DNA of 58,197 nt from Myxococcales bacterium (GCA_014240165.1 JAAZXM010000021.1:1-58197), one strand, 5' to 3'. Positions 8,318 to 17,793 are shown, numbered from the stretch's first letter. Notes: generated from the sequence alone by a model not told the origin. A program made the numbers and translations.

Positions 8318-10618
8318 TCAGCGCCGGGGGCGAGGACCCCGTCCGCGCCGACCCCGCCCGGCCCCGCTACCGCGCCCGGGATGCTTGGCCCCGCTGGTTT
8401 TCGGCGAAGAGCGCGTTTTGGCATCCGATCCCTTGCCCACGAGTTCGAGATCGATCCAGCCCCGCTCGGAGTTCACCGAGACCACTATGACCTCGACACG
8501 ATCCCCCACGCGATATTGCTGGCGCGAGCCCCGAGAGACCAGGCGATGCCGTGCGGGATCGTGATCGAAATAGCCCGATAGCCTGGAGACCGGCACCATC
8601 CCTTCGACAAAGGGGGAATCCAGCGTGATGTAGAGACCATGGGCCGCGACTCCGCTCACCGTGGCCCGGAACTCATCCCCTACCCGCTCACGCATGACCT
8701 CGCAGCGGGCCAGGTCGATCATCTCCCTTTCGGCCTCCACCGCTGCGCGTTCACGCGCCGAGGTGCGAACCGCAGCCCGCTCGGCCAGTTCCACCCCTTC
8801 GGACGATGCGGGCTGCCCTGCCAGCAAGTCTTTCACGGCCCTATGCACCATCAGATCGGCGTAGCGCCGGATCGGCGATGTGAAATGAAGATACGCGTCG
8901 AAGCCCAACGCGAAATGACCACTACAGGTCACCGCGTAGCGGGCCTGTTTCATGGCCCGAAGTGTGGAGTAATTGATCAGCCCCTCTTCGGGCCGGCCCG
9001 CCGCCTCTCCCAGGGCCAGGGCCATCGCGGCTCGGTCGAGGAGCCCGCCGCGATTGCGCCCCCTGAGTCCGAACGCCTGATAGAACTGATCGAGTTCGGC
9101 GAGATCTTTCGGGTCCGGCTGCTCATGAATGCGATAGACCGCGGCCAGGGGAGATCGCAGAAGCGCTTCCGCCACCGCTCGATTGGCGGCCAACATCGCC
9201 TCCTCGATCGCCCGATGCGCCGGGCCCCGCTCGGCCCTACGCACATCTCGGGCCCGCCCCGCGTCGTCGAGCAGCACTTCGGGTTGAGGCAGATCGAAGT
9301 CGATGGAGAGGGCTGCGTGGCGCCGCTCGGCCAGGTGAGCGGTCACCTCGCCCAGGGCTCGAATCTGTCCAGCGACCTCTTCGCCCAGAACCGTCGCCTC
9401 CGGTTCCGGCGACATCTTGGGGGAAGCCTTGGGCGCGCCCAGTACAACCGCCGCCTGGGCGTAGCTGAGCCGCTCGCGGCTCCGAATCACGGCCCGGTGA
9501 AAGCGCGCGTTTCGCACTGCGCCTTCGCCATCGACTTGCATCTCCACCGCCAACACCAATCGGTCGACCCCCGGACGGAGGGAGCATAAATCCGAAGAGA
9601 TCCGCTCGGGCAGCATGGGGATCGAACGACCCGGAAAATAGACACTGTTGCCGCGCGCCCAGGCGGCCCGATCCAGCGCCGACCCCGGGGCGACGAAATG
9701 CGAAACGTCCGCGATGGCAACCCAGAGGCGGGGCGGCCCGCTTCCCGAGTCGTCGACAAACACTGCATCGTCGTGATCCCGCGCACTCTCGGGATCGACT
9801 GTGATGAAGCAGCGGTCCCGTAGATCCAGCCGCCCCCGCAGAGCGCGGGGGCCAATCTCGCTGGGAAGCGACTCCGCTTCGGCCAGAACCCCCTTCGCAA
9901 AATCCACGGGGAGCCGGCGATGCCAGACCACGGCGCGAAAATCCGCCTCGGCCTCGCCGGGGCGGCCCAGCCGGCGAATCACCCGCAGCGCTCGCCGATC
10001 ATGGCCCGAGCGAGACTCGAGGGCTTCGGCTTCGACCCTTTCCCCGACTTCGGCCCCCAGCAGGTGTTTGCTCGCCAGCCGATACGAATCCTCGCCCCGG
10101 CCGCGATAGGGAACGAGTGCGTAGCCAAGACGCGATCGCTCCAGCGTCCCTACCCAGGTCTCCCTTGTTCCCTCTGCCCTTTCGATGAACTCCGCCGTTG
10201 CGTTCTCTTCGGGACCAAAAACCTGAACCTGGATCCGATCACCGGCCTGGGCATCGCCCACATCGCCCAACCGCAGCACACGGTCGCCTTCGCGCGCGAA
10301 GAATTTCCCGTCGGAACCCTGCTCGAGAATCGCCTCGACCCGGCCATCGCTTCGCCGCATGCGGTAGCGACCTCCGACCCGCTCGAGGACAGACTTCTTC
10401 TCGAGCGTACGAAGCAGGCCCTGCAGCGAAGCCATCTGCCCCCGGAGCAGAGCGAGCTTTTTGGCGATTTCCCGGCTGCCCAGCAGCGGCTTGCCCCGCC
10501 CGGCAAAAAGGGCCAGCACGGCGCGTTCGAGTTCAACCGCGCCTCGCGGCCGATTCCGCGCTCGGCGCTCGACTCGCCTTCCCCCTCCTCGAAATCGATC
10601 CGACATGACGCCGAGCAT
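8318..10618 (-). CDS. rnr: Ribonuclease R (RNB-family 3'-5' exoribonuclease)
   Basis: RNase R degrades structured RNA processively from the 3' end. The order of domains fits. An N-terminal winged helix (LLGSREIAKKLALL) comes first, then cold-shock/OB domains. The RNB catalytic core follows with VDPESARDHDDAV, whose aspartates bind magnesium. A C-terminal S1 domain (FRATVSGVAAHGLYITL) is next, and last a short very basic tail rich in Gly, Arg and Lys. From ATG 10618 it is 766 aa, a normal length. The open frame runs on to 10846 but that extension is antisense to a tRNA gene, so I rejected it. ATG 10606 is an alternative start. It converges with the membrane-protein gene. Confidence 0.93.
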   Translation of the reverse strand: MLGVMSDRFRGGGRRVERRARNRPRGAVELERAVLALFAGRGKPLLGSREIAKKLALLRGQMASLQGLLRTLEKKSVLERVGGRYRMRRSDGRVEAILEQGSDGKFFAREGDRVLRLGDVGDAQAGDRIQVQVFGPEENATAEFIERAEGTRETWVGTLERSRLGYALVPYRGRGEDSYRLASKHLLGAEVGERVEAEALESRSGHDRRALRVIRRLGRPGEAEADFRAVVWHRRLPVDFAKGVLAEAESLPSEIGPRALRGRLDLRDRCFITVDPESARDHDDAVFVDDSGSGPPRLWVAIADVSHFVAPGSALDRAAWARGNSVYFPGRSIPMLPERISSDLCSLRPGVDRLVLAVEMQVDGEGAVRNARFHRAVIRSRERLSYAQAAVVLGAPKASPKMSPEPEATVLGEEVAGQIRALGEVTAHLAERRHAALSIDFDLPQPEVLLDDAGRARDVRRAERGPAHRAIEEAMLAANRAVAEALLRSPLAAVYRIHEQPDPKDLAELDQFYQAFGLRGRNRGGLLDRAAMALALGEAAGRPEEGLINYSTLRAMKQARYAVTCSGHFALGFDAYLHFTSPIRRYADLMVHRAVKDLLAGQPASSEGVELAERAAVRTSARERAAVEAEREMIDLARCEVMRERVGDEFRATVSGVAAHGLYITLDSPFVEGMVPVSRLSGYFDHDPARHRLVSRGSRQQYRVGDRVEVIVVSVNSERGWIDLELVGKGSDAKTRSSPKTSGAKHPGRGSGAGRGRRGRGPRPRR

Positions 10619-10665
10619 CTTGGCAGAGCCGGCCGGCGCACGCGAACTCGCGGACTCCCGCCGCG

Positions 10666-10693
10666 TTGACGAGCGAAAGCTGTGGCCTAATCT
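10666..10693 (+). promoter_or_regulatory. Putative sigma-70 promoter of tRNA-Leu(CAG)
   Basis: TTGACG (10666-10671) and TAATCT (10688-10693) are separated by 16 bases. The -10 box ends ten bases before the mature tRNA, as expected for a tRNA promoter. The -35 is 5/6 to consensus; the -10 is weak. Confidence 0.45.
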
Positions 10694-10703
10694 CCCGCCC
10701 ACT

Positions 10704-10790
10704 GCCCGGGTGGCGGAATTGGTAGACGCGCTAGATTCAGGTTCTAGTGTTCGCAAGGACGTGCTGGTTCGACTCCAGTCCCGGGCACCA
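10704..10790 (+). tRNA. tRNA-Leu (anticodon CAG)
   Basis: The 87-nt gene folds as a class II tRNA. The acceptor arm is GCCCGGG paired with CCCGGGC (10780-10786), followed by A and an encoded CCA (10788-10790). The D arm contains TGGTAGACGC. The anticodon stem CTAGA/TCTAG encloses loop TTCAGGT with anticodon CAG at 10738-10740, and a long variable arm precedes the TTCGACTC T loop. It reads CUG codons. Confidence 0.97.
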
Positions 10791-10812
10791 CCGTATTTTC
10801 CCCTAATCGCGA

Positions 10813-10827
10813 TCCGCCCTGGGCGGA
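10813..10827 (+). terminator. GC hairpin after tRNA-Leu(CAG)
   Basis: TCCGCC and GGCGGA form a six-base stem with a three-base loop shortly after the tRNA. There is no T-run behind it, so its role as a terminator or processing stem is uncertain. Confidence 0.3.
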
Positions 10828-10869
10828 GCTGCGCGATGGCCCTCACGGGCGGGGGAGTGGGACTGCGGA

Positions 10870-10911
10870 ATGAGGCCGGGAAACGGGGGCCGGGAGATGA
10901 GGCCCGGAAAC
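10870..10911. repeat. Short direct repeat in the lon upstream region
   Basis: ATGAGGCCGGGAAAC at 10870-10884 recurs as ATGAGGCCCGGAAAC at 10897-10911, with one mismatch and a 27-base period. It lies just upstream of the putative lon promoter, so it could be an operator, but GC-rich chance duplication is equally possible. Confidence 0.4.
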
Positions 10912-10936
10912 CTTCCGTGGTGCCTCTTGGGGTGCC

Positions 10937-10964
10937 TTGACCCGCTACGCTTCGCGTTTAGGCT
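10937..10964 (+). promoter_or_regulatory. Putative sigma-70 promoter of lon
   Basis: TTGACC (10937-10942) and TAGGCT (10959-10964) are spaced 16 bases apart, about 40 bases before the lon start codon. The -35 is 5/6 to consensus and the -10 is 3/6. Confidence 0.3.
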
Positions 10965-11005
10965 CCTGCGGCGCCAACCTACAGGCGCCCACGAAAGGGT
11001 CCGGC

Positions 11006-13405
11006 TTGTCCGACACGCACGCATCCAACCCAGACAGCATCGAAATCCAGGATCCCACGGGCGAATCATTTCGGGTCCGCGCCGTCCTGCCCCTGCTCCC
11101 GGTCCGAGATGTCATCATTTTCCCCGGCGTCACCGTCCCCCTGACCGTGGGCCGAGAAAAATCGATCCTGGCGCTGGAAGAAGCCGGATCCAACGGCTTT
11201 CTGCTCGTCGCGACCCAGCGAGATGCGGCCACCGAAGAACCCAGCCCGGAGGACCTCTTCGAGGTTGGAACCCTGGTCAAAGTCCTGCGCATCGTCGACT
11301 CCCGCCAGGAGGGCAAGCAGGCCCTGGTGGTCGGAATTGCCCGGGTGCGACTCGGCGGCTTCGTCAGCGAATTGCCCGCGCTGAGGGCCCGCTTCCGCGC
11401 CCTATCCCATATCCCCGAGGACGAGGAGTTGATTCAACCCCTCTGGCATCGGGTGGTCCAATTGGCCCAGAGGGTGATCGACCTGCGAGACGATTACCCC
11501 GACGAGTGGAAGGGCTTTCTCGAGAGCGTTCCCCAGCCCGGAATGCTCGCGGACCTCTTGGCTTCGAACCTGACACTTCCGCCCGAGGAGGGTATCGCGC
11601 TCCTACGCGAAATCCGTGACGAAGAGCGACTCAAGGCCATCGAGCAGCATCTGGAGCGCGAGGTCACCATCGCGGAAACCCAGAAGGAATTGCGCGATCA
11701 GGCCGAATCCGGCGGCCTCGACAAGAAAAGGCGCGAGCGGATGCTGCGGGCGCGGATGCGCGAAATCCAGGCGGAAATCGGCGAGAGTGACGCCGGCATG
11801 CGAGAGGTGGACGAGCTTCACGAAAAGCTCGAAGGTGCGGACCTTCCCGAAGACGCGTACGAACAAGCGAGCCGCGAACTCAAGCGTTTATCCGCGCTCC
11901 CCCAACACGCACCCGACCGACACCTGATCCGCACCTACCTGGAATGGCTCACGGATCTGCCCTGGAGCGTGGAAACCTCGGACGACCTGGACCTCCACAA
12001 AGCCCAGCAGATTCTCGATGCGGACCACCACGGTCTCGAGCAGATCAAGGACCGCATCATCGAGTTCCTGGCGGTGCGCAAGCTGGCGCCCAAATCGAAC
12101 GCGCCCATCCTGTGCTTCGTCGGGCCTCCCGGAGTGGGCAAGACCTCCTTGGGACGCTCGATTGCGCGCTCCATGGGGCGAAAATTCGCCCGCGCCTCCC
12201 TTGGCGGTGTACGCGACGAAGCCGAGATTCGCGGTCATCGAAGGACATATGTCGGCGCAATGCCCGGGAGAATCATTCAGAGCGTGAAGCGGGCGGGGTC
12301 GAATAACCCGATCTTCCTGCTCGATGAAATCGACAAGCTCGGTTCGGATTTCCGAGGTGATCCCTCTTCTGCCTTGCTCGAGGTACTCGACCCGGAGCAG
12401 AACCACCAATTCAGCGATCACTACATCGAATGCGCCTTCGACCTCTCCAAGGTGCTCTTCATCGCCACGGCCAACACCCTCTCGACAATCCCCGCCGCCC
12501 TGCTCGATCGCATGGAGATCATCGAACTCTCCGGATATACCGAAGCCGAGAAAATCGAGATCGGACGAACCTTCCTCATCCCGCGCCAACTCGAAGCACA
12601 CGGGCTCACCCCCGAGCAGATCGATCTCGACGAAGACGCACTCAGAAAAGTTGTCGGCGAGTACACCCGGGAAGCCGGAGTCCGCAACCTGGAGCGCTTC
12701 GTCGCCTCCCTGATGCGGAAGAGTGCCGTACGCATCGCCAGCGAAGGGCCGAATGCGGTGATCCGCGTCGATGGCCAGTTCGTCGCAGACGCCCTGGGGC
12801 CTCCCCCGCATCTACCCGAGATGGCCGAACGCGCCGGGGCACCGGGAGTCGCAGTCGGGCTGGCCGTGACATCCCATGGCGGCGACATCCTCTTCATAGA
12901 GGCCACCTCCATGCGGGGTGGAAGCGGGGTTCGGCTCCGCTTGACCGGTCAACTCGGGGACGTCATGCGAGAATCCGCCGAGGCCGCCCTTTCCTGGGTG
13001 CGCGGTCACGCCGACGAATTGGGACTGCCCCCGGAGAGTTTTGCGCCGGGCGAAATCCATCTCCACGTGCCCGCCGGGGCCGTTCCCAAGGACGGGCCTT
13101 CGGCAGGGATCGCCCTGGTCACCGCAATCGTCTCGGCGCTGAGCAACCGGCACGCTCGGCCGACCGTGGCCATGACGGGCGAGATCTCGCTCCGAGGCCG
13201 CGTGCTGCCAGTGGGGGGCATCAAGGGAAAGCTCTTCGCCGCCACCCGCGCGGGCATCGACACCGTGATCATGCCCAAGCGAAACGAAAAGGACCTGAGC
13301 GAAGTCCCCGAGGAAGTCCGCAACAGCTTGGAGATCCACCTGGTGGATACCATCGAAGAAGCGCTCGCCCTCACATTCGACCCGGACACCCCGGTGGCCG
13401 GCTAG
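11006..13405 (+). CDS. lon: ATP-dependent Lon protease (copy 1)
   Basis: Lon unfolds and degrades damaged and regulatory proteins in the cytoplasm. The N-terminal LAN domain (LPLLPVRDVIIFPG) leads into coiled coil, then the AAA+ module with Walker A GPPGVGKTSLG and Walker B IFLLDEIDK. The protease domain carries the catalytic serine in PKDGPSAG and the lysine in VLPVGGIKGK. I selected TTG 11006 because GAAAGGG sits just upstream and the protein then begins close to the LAN domain. The frame is open from 10937, but that start overlaps the promoter-like region. The 799-aa length is typical. A second full-length lon lies at 28612-31122. Confidence 0.96.
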   Translation: MSDTHASNPDSIEIQDPTGESFRVRAVLPLLPVRDVIIFPGVTVPLTVGREKSILALEEAGSNGFLLVATQRDAATEEPSPEDLFEVGTLVKVLRIVDSRQEGKQALVVGIARVRLGGFVSELPALRARFRALSHIPEDEELIQPLWHRVVQLAQRVIDLRDDYPDEWKGFLESVPQPGMLADLLASNLTLPPEEGIALLREIRDEERLKAIEQHLEREVTIAETQKELRDQAESGGLDKKRRERMLRARMREIQAEIGESDAGMREVDELHEKLEGADLPEDAYEQASRELKRLSALPQHAPDRHLIRTYLEWLTDLPWSVETSDDLDLHKAQQILDADHHGLEQIKDRIIEFLAVRKLAPKSNAPILCFVGPPGVGKTSLGRSIARSMGRKFARASLGGVRDEAEIRGHRRTYVGAMPGRIIQSVKRAGSNNPIFLLDEIDKLGSDFRGDPSSALLEVLDPEQNHQFSDHYIECAFDLSKVLFIATANTLSTIPAALLDRMEIIELSGYTEAEKIEIGRTFLIPRQLEAHGLTPEQIDLDEDALRKVVGEYTREAGVRNLERFVASLMRKSAVRIASEGPNAVIRVDGQFVADALGPPPHLPEMAERAGAPGVAVGLAVTSHGGDILFIEATSMRGGSGVRLRLTGQLGDVMRESAEAALSWVRGHADELGLPPESFAPGEIHLHVPAGAVPKDGPSAGIALVTAIVSALSNRHARPTVAMTGEISLRGRVLPVGGIKGKLFAATRAGIDTVIMPKRNEKDLSEVPEEVRNSLEIHLVDTIEEALALTFDPDTPVAG

Positions 13406-13444
13406 AACTCCAGGCAAGGCCCAGTCACTCGCTATGATGCCCCG

Positions 13445-14629
13445 GTGCGAATCGCACTCGTCCACGATTGGATCACCGGCCTGCGAGGCGGCGAGCGCGT
13501 ACTCGACACCCTCGCCCGCAACTATCCCGATGCCGACCTCTTCACCCTCTTCTACCAGGCCGGCTCCACGACCGAAGCCATCGACGCGCTCAGGGTTCGC
13601 GCTTCCTTCCTGAACAATGTGCCCGGCGCACGCCGGCACTACCGAAAGCTCCTGCCCCTCTATCCCCTCGCCATGCGCCAACTCCGGGCCGAGGGCTACG
13701 ACCTCGTCCTCTCGATCAACCACGCCGTCTCGAAGAGCATTTCCATCGAAGGGGGCGTGCCCCACCTCTGCTACTGCCTTACCCCCATGCGCTACATCTG
13801 GGACCAGATTGACGCCTATCTGGGCCGCGGTCCGCGTCGCGCCCTGGCGGCGCCCCTGGTCGCGGCCCTGCGCCGCCACGACCTCGCCCACAGCGGTCCC
13901 GAACGGGTCGACCGCTTTCTGGGCATTTCCAGCGCAGTGGCCGATCGCATTCGGCGGCATTATGGCCGCAGCGCCCGCATCCTCCACCCCCCGGTGGACG
14001 TCAAGCGAATCCGACCCGACGGCCGGGAAGCGGACGATTTCTACCTGCTCATTGGCGGCTTCGTCCCCTACAAGCGCGAGGAGATCGCCATCGAAGCCTT
14101 CCGTCACCGGGCCGAACGCTTGGTGGTCGCCGGGGATGGCCCCACCCGCCAAAGCCTGGAAGCACGCGCACCCGCCAACGTCGAGTTCACCGGCCGCATT
14201 CCCGACGATGAACTTCGAGTGCGCCTTCAGCGTTGCCGCGCCCTGATCCACCCCCAGGAAGAGGATTTCGGCATCGCCGCCGTCGAAGCCCAGGCCGCGG
14301 GGCGGCCCGTCATCGCCCTCGGGCGGGGCGGCGCCCTCGACACCGTCCGCCCCCTGGCGCTGATCCACGCGAATGGACAGATCGATTGGCGGGAGGAAGC
14401 CCGGCCCACGGGTTTGCATTTCAGCGAGCAGAACCCCGAGAGCCTTGCGGCCGCCCTGGATGCCTTCGCGGCCCACGCCCACCGCTTCGACAGCGAAGTG
14501 ATTCGCGCCCACGCCGAAGGTTTTTCCGAGGAGCGCTTCCTCGACGAAATCACCGGGGAGATCGACGCCCTGGTCAACCGTCGAACGAAGCCGCCCGCAA
14601 AGATCGAAACCGGCGCTCCATCCCCCTGA
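13445..14629 (+). CDS. GT4-family glycosyltransferase
   Basis: The protein has a GT-B fold. The N-terminus MRIALVHDWITGLRGGERV contains the acceptor-side glycine loop. A linker with ILHPPVDV follows, and the donor site has EEDFGIAAVE at about 272-281, the EX7E motif of retaining GT4 enzymes. It lacks a signal peptide and is probably membrane-peripheral. Family members transfer mannose or similar sugars during exopolysaccharide or O-antigen assembly. The start is GTG, 39 bases after lon. The convergent neighbour is a polyprenyl-phosphate sugar transferase, which supports a surface-polysaccharide role. The donor and acceptor cannot be read from sequence. Confidence 0.9.
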   Translation: MRIALVHDWITGLRGGERVLDTLARNYPDADLFTLFYQAGSTTEAIDALRVRASFLNNVPGARRHYRKLLPLYPLAMRQLRAEGYDLVLSINHAVSKSISIEGGVPHLCYCLTPMRYIWDQIDAYLGRGPRRALAAPLVAALRRHDLAHSGPERVDRFLGISSAVADRIRRHYGRSARILHPPVDVKRIRPDGREADDFYLLIGGFVPYKREEIAIEAFRHRAERLVVAGDGPTRQSLEARAPANVEFTGRIPDDELRVRLQRCRALIHPQEEDFGIAAVEAQAAGRPVIALGRGGALDTVRPLALIHANGQIDWREEARPTGLHFSEQNPESLAAALDAFAAHAHRFDSEVIRAHAEGFSEERFLDEITGEIDALVNRRTKPPAKIETGAPSP

Positions 14630-14653
14630 CTCATACGCCCGGCATCGAGAAAG

Positions 14654-16060
14654 TCAGGAGATGTTTCGGTCGCGCAGCACGCTCCAGATCGTCATTGTCA
14701 GGATCTTGGCATCCAGGGCCATGGACCAATGCTGGATGTAGTAGATATCGTGCTCGATGCGATCCTTCATGGATGTATCGCCGCGCAAGCCGTGCACCTG
14801 AGCCCAACCCGTCATCCCTGATTTCACCTTATGGCGCAGCATATAGCTCGGAATTTCGCGGCGAAACTCGCGAATGAATTCGGGCTGCTCCGGCCGAGGG
14901 CCTACGAGACTCATGTCGCCCTTGAGCACGTTCCAGAGTTGCGGCAACTCATCCAAGCTGAACCGGCGAAGCACCGCGCCGAAGCGCGTGCGTCGGGTAT
15001 CCTCGCGCTTCGACCAGCCAGGGCCCGAACCCTCGGCATCCCGCCGCATGGTTCGCAATTTCAGCAGGGTGAACATGCCCCCGTCCAGCCCCATTCGCTT
15101 CTGGCGGTAGAGCACGGGGAGGCCCGAGGAAACGACAACGCCCAGCCCCAGGACGAACAGGGCGGGCAGCGCCACGGCCAGGGCGAGAGCGCTCCCGACG
15201 ATGTCGAAGCTGCGCTTTTGCACCGAGGCCCATCCCACCAGCGGGCTGTCTCGAAGGTGGATGATGGGAAGTCCGTCGAAATTCTCCACGGAACTGCGCA
15301 GCGTGGCGATATGCAGCAAATCCGGGGCGAGCATCACGCTCACGACCTCGTCATCGAGATCCGCCAATACCTTTTCCAATCGGTCGGCCTCGGCGCTTTC
15401 CAGCGCGAGGATCACGTGGTCGACTCGTTTCCCGGAAAGCGCCTGTTTCAGGTCGGCGTACCCACCCAGGATCGGCAACCCGTGCCGTGTGGACTCGGCT
15501 CGCTGATCCGCAAGAACGCCCACCACCTGGAGACCGGAACTCGGGCGATCATGAATCCGCGCGATGACCTCCCCCGCCAGGCGGCCATTGCCCACAACCA
15601 GGGCAAAGCGCTGGTTATACCCCCTGCTCCGAGCGACCCGAAGCGAACTCCGCACGCCCAGGCGAAGGGCCACCAAAACCACGGGAACCGATATCGTGAA
15701 GATCGCCACGACGGCGCGTGAAAAGGAGAAAGAGCGCACGAAGAACGAAAGAGCGAGGAGGAGAACCACCGCCCCGGCGGCCGCCCACCCGATTTCTGCG
15801 GCTTCGGCCCAGAACGAACCCAACCTTTTGGGCTGGTAGAGCCCTTGTCGCTGCAACATCAAGCCGTAGATCGGAAGAATTCCCACCAGGGCCAGGGCAT
15901 AGTCCGCCAGGGGCGGCGTGCCCTGGGGCGCTTCGAGCCCCGTGTAGAATCTGAGCCCATACGCCCCGAGCCAGACCAGGGCGACCAGGACCAGATCGGT
16001 CGCCATCAGCAGGCTGCGAAAAACTTCTCCGTGACGATAGAGCAATCCAGGGGCCTCCAA
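14654..16060 (-). CDS. Exopolysaccharide polyprenyl-phosphate sugar-1-phosphate transferase (WcaJ/EpsZ-like)
   Basis: This enzyme moves hexose-1-phosphate from a nucleotide sugar to undecaprenyl phosphate, which starts repeat-unit synthesis at the inner membrane. Four N-terminal hydrophobic helices precede a Rossmann-like domain (ALVVGNGRLAGEVIARIH). A further membrane helix and the C-terminal catalytic domain follow, with LKLRTMRRDAEG, RRFSLDELPQLWNVLKGDMS and VGPRPEQ. All of these are hallmarks of the bacterial sugar transferase family. At 468 aa it is the usual long form. It lies 92 bases downstream of the GT81-like gene on the same strand and converges with a GT4 gene, so polysaccharide production is the likely shared role. 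Confidence 0.94.
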   Translation of the reverse strand: MEAPGLLYRHGEVFRSLLMATDLVLVALVWLGAYGLRFYTGLEAPQGTPPLADYALALVGILPIYGLMLQRQGLYQPKRLGSFWAEAAEIGWAAAGAVVLLLALSFFVRSFSFSRAVVAIFTISVPVVLVALRLGVRSSLRVARSRGYNQRFALVVGNGRLAGEVIARIHDRPSSGLQVVGVLADQRAESTRHGLPILGGYADLKQALSGKRVDHVILALESAEADRLEKVLADLDDEVVSVMLAPDLLHIATLRSSVENFDGLPIIHLRDSPLVGWASVQKRSFDIVGSALALAVALPALFVLGLGVVVSSGLPVLYRQKRMGLDGGMFTLLKLRTMRRDAEGSGPGWSKREDTRRTRFGAVLRRFSLDELPQLWNVLKGDMSLVGPRPEQPEFIREFRREIPSYMLRHKVKSGMTGWAQVHGLRGDTSMKDRIEHDIYYIQHWSMALDAKILTMTIWSVLRDRNIS

Positions 16061-16152
16061 GGCGCTCGGGCGATCCAGAAAACTACTTCAGGCCAGCCGA
16101 ATGCGCCTGAGGTCAACACCGGGCGGCGTGCGCGAGGGAACTGGCTGCGGCG

Positions 16153-17385
16153 TCAGCTCGCGTCCTGGGCGTCCTTCTCCACGGCTTCCCTCAATTCGTT
16201 CAGGAAGTCGGGCAAGGCCGAGATCACGCGGCTCCAATTCGGAATTTGGGGTGCGCCCATGGGATCGCGAACGAAATTGAGCCCCGCCCCGCGCAAAGCG
16301 CTGGAAAAGGTCTCCACCGCCACCTCCTCGGAGTGACGATCGAAGCTCAAGCCATTGAGCTTCGCATCGTTGCTGTAGCTCGCGATGGCATCCTGGGCCG
16401 TTCGCACATAGGCGGAAATCATCGTATTGAGAAAACCCGCCTCGAACTCGACCCCATAGCTCGCCAGGTTACGGATGATCGAGGACGCGATATCGACGAC
16501 CATTCGATGAAGGCCGTGGCGCGGATCGTTCTCCGACAACTCCTGGTGCTTGTGATCGTAATTTTCGGTCAACTCCACCTGGCAAATGCGCTTGAGCGCA
16601 CTGTTTCGGAATACCTCGGCGAGTACGCCCACCTCGAGCCCCCAATCCGCGGGGATACGATTGGCGCGGATCAGGTCGGTGGTCATGGAGCATTCCCCAG
16701 CGAGCGGGTAGCGAAAGGACTCCAGGTATTCCAAGAGAGGGATCGGGCCAAGAACCGACTTCATGGACCTGAGGAGCGGCATCATGAAGAGCCGGGTGAC
16801 GCGGCCGTGAAGACGATCCGTCACCCGGCCGTAATACCCCTTGGCGAACTCGTAGTTCATATTGGGGTTCGCGGTGGGATAGCAAAGCCGGGCGAGCAAC
16901 TCGCGCTTGTAGCCCAGGATGTCACAGTCGTGGGTGGCCACGACACGGGCCTGCTGGGTGGCCAGGACGTAGCCATAGGCGAGCCACGTCGCCCTGCCCT
17001 TGCCGTCGGATCCGGGGTCCAGCCCCTCGGCCCGCAATTGGCCAAGCAAGGCCTGCAGCCGAGGACCGTCGCTCCAGATCACCGTGGCGGGAGCACCATC
17101 CAGGCACTCAAAATCCTTGAAGAGCGCGCGCATCTCCTGGAACTCATTGGCTTCGGCCGAGCCCGAGAGACTGACCACCAACTGCCGCAGATAGCGGACC
17201 TGGGAGAGTTCCTCGACGATGCCCTTGAGGGCCGGCCCACGGGTCTCACTGAAGAGCGAGGGAAGGACCAGGGCCACGGGCCGCTGTTCGGCGTATTGAA
17301 GGAGTTCGGCCTCCAGACGCGCGACATCCGAGGGCCCCAGGCGGTGAAGCGTCGTAAATACGCCCGTTTGGTGAAAATCCGACAT
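16153..17385 (-). CDS. GT81-like glycosyltransferase, possible glucosyl-3-phosphoglycerate synthase
   Basis: The 410-aa protein has a GT-A nucleotide-sugar domain. KGRATWLAYGYVLA resembles the KG(R/K) donor loop, HDCDIL fills the DxD position, and FAKGYYGRVTDRLHGRVTRL, PLAGECSM and WGLEVGVLAE match the layout of GpgS. A HxH-like segment (YDHKHQ) could supply the metal-binding histidine. GpgS makes glucosyl-3-phosphoglycerate, precursor of the compatible solute glucosylglycerate. No phosphatase (gpgP) or trehalose gene is adjacent. A role in polysaccharide synthesis with the neighbouring sugar transferase is therefore also possible. The ATG at 17385 lies 33 bases after the PilZ gene. Confidence 0.7.
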   Translation of the reverse strand: MSDFHQTGVFTTLHRLGPSDVARLEAELLQYAEQRPVALVLPSLFSETRGPALKGIVEELSQVRYLRQLVVSLSGSAEANEFQEMRALFKDFECLDGAPATVIWSDGPRLQALLGQLRAEGLDPGSDGKGRATWLAYGYVLATQQARVVATHDCDILGYKRELLARLCYPTANPNMNYEFAKGYYGRVTDRLHGRVTRLFMMPLLRSMKSVLGPIPLLEYLESFRYPLAGECSMTTDLIRANRIPADWGLEVGVLAEVFRNSALKRICQVELTENYDHKHQELSENDPRHGLHRMVVDIASSIIRNLASYGVEFEAGFLNTMISAYVRTAQDAIASYSNDAKLNGLSFDRHSEEVAVETFSSALRGAGLNFVRDPMGAPQIPNWSRVISALPDFLNELREAVEKDAQDAS

Positions 17386-17418
17386 GGGGCAGACACTCGC
17401 ACCGCCGCCGCCGGACTG

Positions 17419-17793
17419 TCAACCAGCCCCCCAAGCCCCTATTGCTGCCCCTGAGCTGGCGGTGTCGGCCTCGGCGAAAGCGTCCAGCAACGCCTGACTG
17501 CGCGCGTCGATCTCCTCGAATTCCAACCCCACCTCCAGGGTCAGAGGATCGATTTCCGTGGCCCAGGAAACGACCCCGACAACGCTAACACTCTGTCCTA
17601 GAACGATAAATGTCAGATTTAGCCGATCGCCGAGTCCAATTTCACACGCCAAGACGCGAAAGCGGATGCCCCCCTTCGACAGGTCGACAGCCCGACCGAG
17701 TTGCTCGCTCTGGCCCAACTCGGCGAACGAGACCACCTGGTCCATGGGGATGCGCTGAAATCGGCGCCGTTCTCTGCCCTGGGGTGACGTCAT
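17419..17793 (-). CDS. PilZ-domain protein
   Basis: This is a single PilZ domain. The c-di-GMP contact motifs are both intact: RRFQR (RxxxR) near residue 10 and DLSKGG (DxSxxG) near residue 37. A closing VGLEFEEID strand follows, so ligand binding is plausible. I chose ATG 17793 because GACGAGG precedes it and the motifs then sit close to the N-terminus. A frame open to 17862 would add 23 residues that look unrelated. It lies in a minus-strand run upstream of two glycosyltransferase genes, which suggests second-messenger control of polysaccharide output. That link is inference. Confidence 0.88.
   Translation of the reverse strand: MTSPQGRERRRFQRIPMDQVVSFAELGQSEQLGRAVDLSKGGIRFRVLACEIGLGDRLNLTFIVLGQSVSVVGVVSWATEIDPLTLEVGLEFEEIDARSQALLDAFAEADTASSGAAIGAWGAG

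Noticed and set aside
10619..10846. N-terminal extension of the RNase R frame
   Set aside because: It is antisense to tRNA-Leu(CAG), and the winged helix begins after ATG 10618.
12812..14512. 566-codon open frame antisense to lon and the GT4 gene
   Set aside because: It spans two clear genes on the opposite strand and shows no domain.
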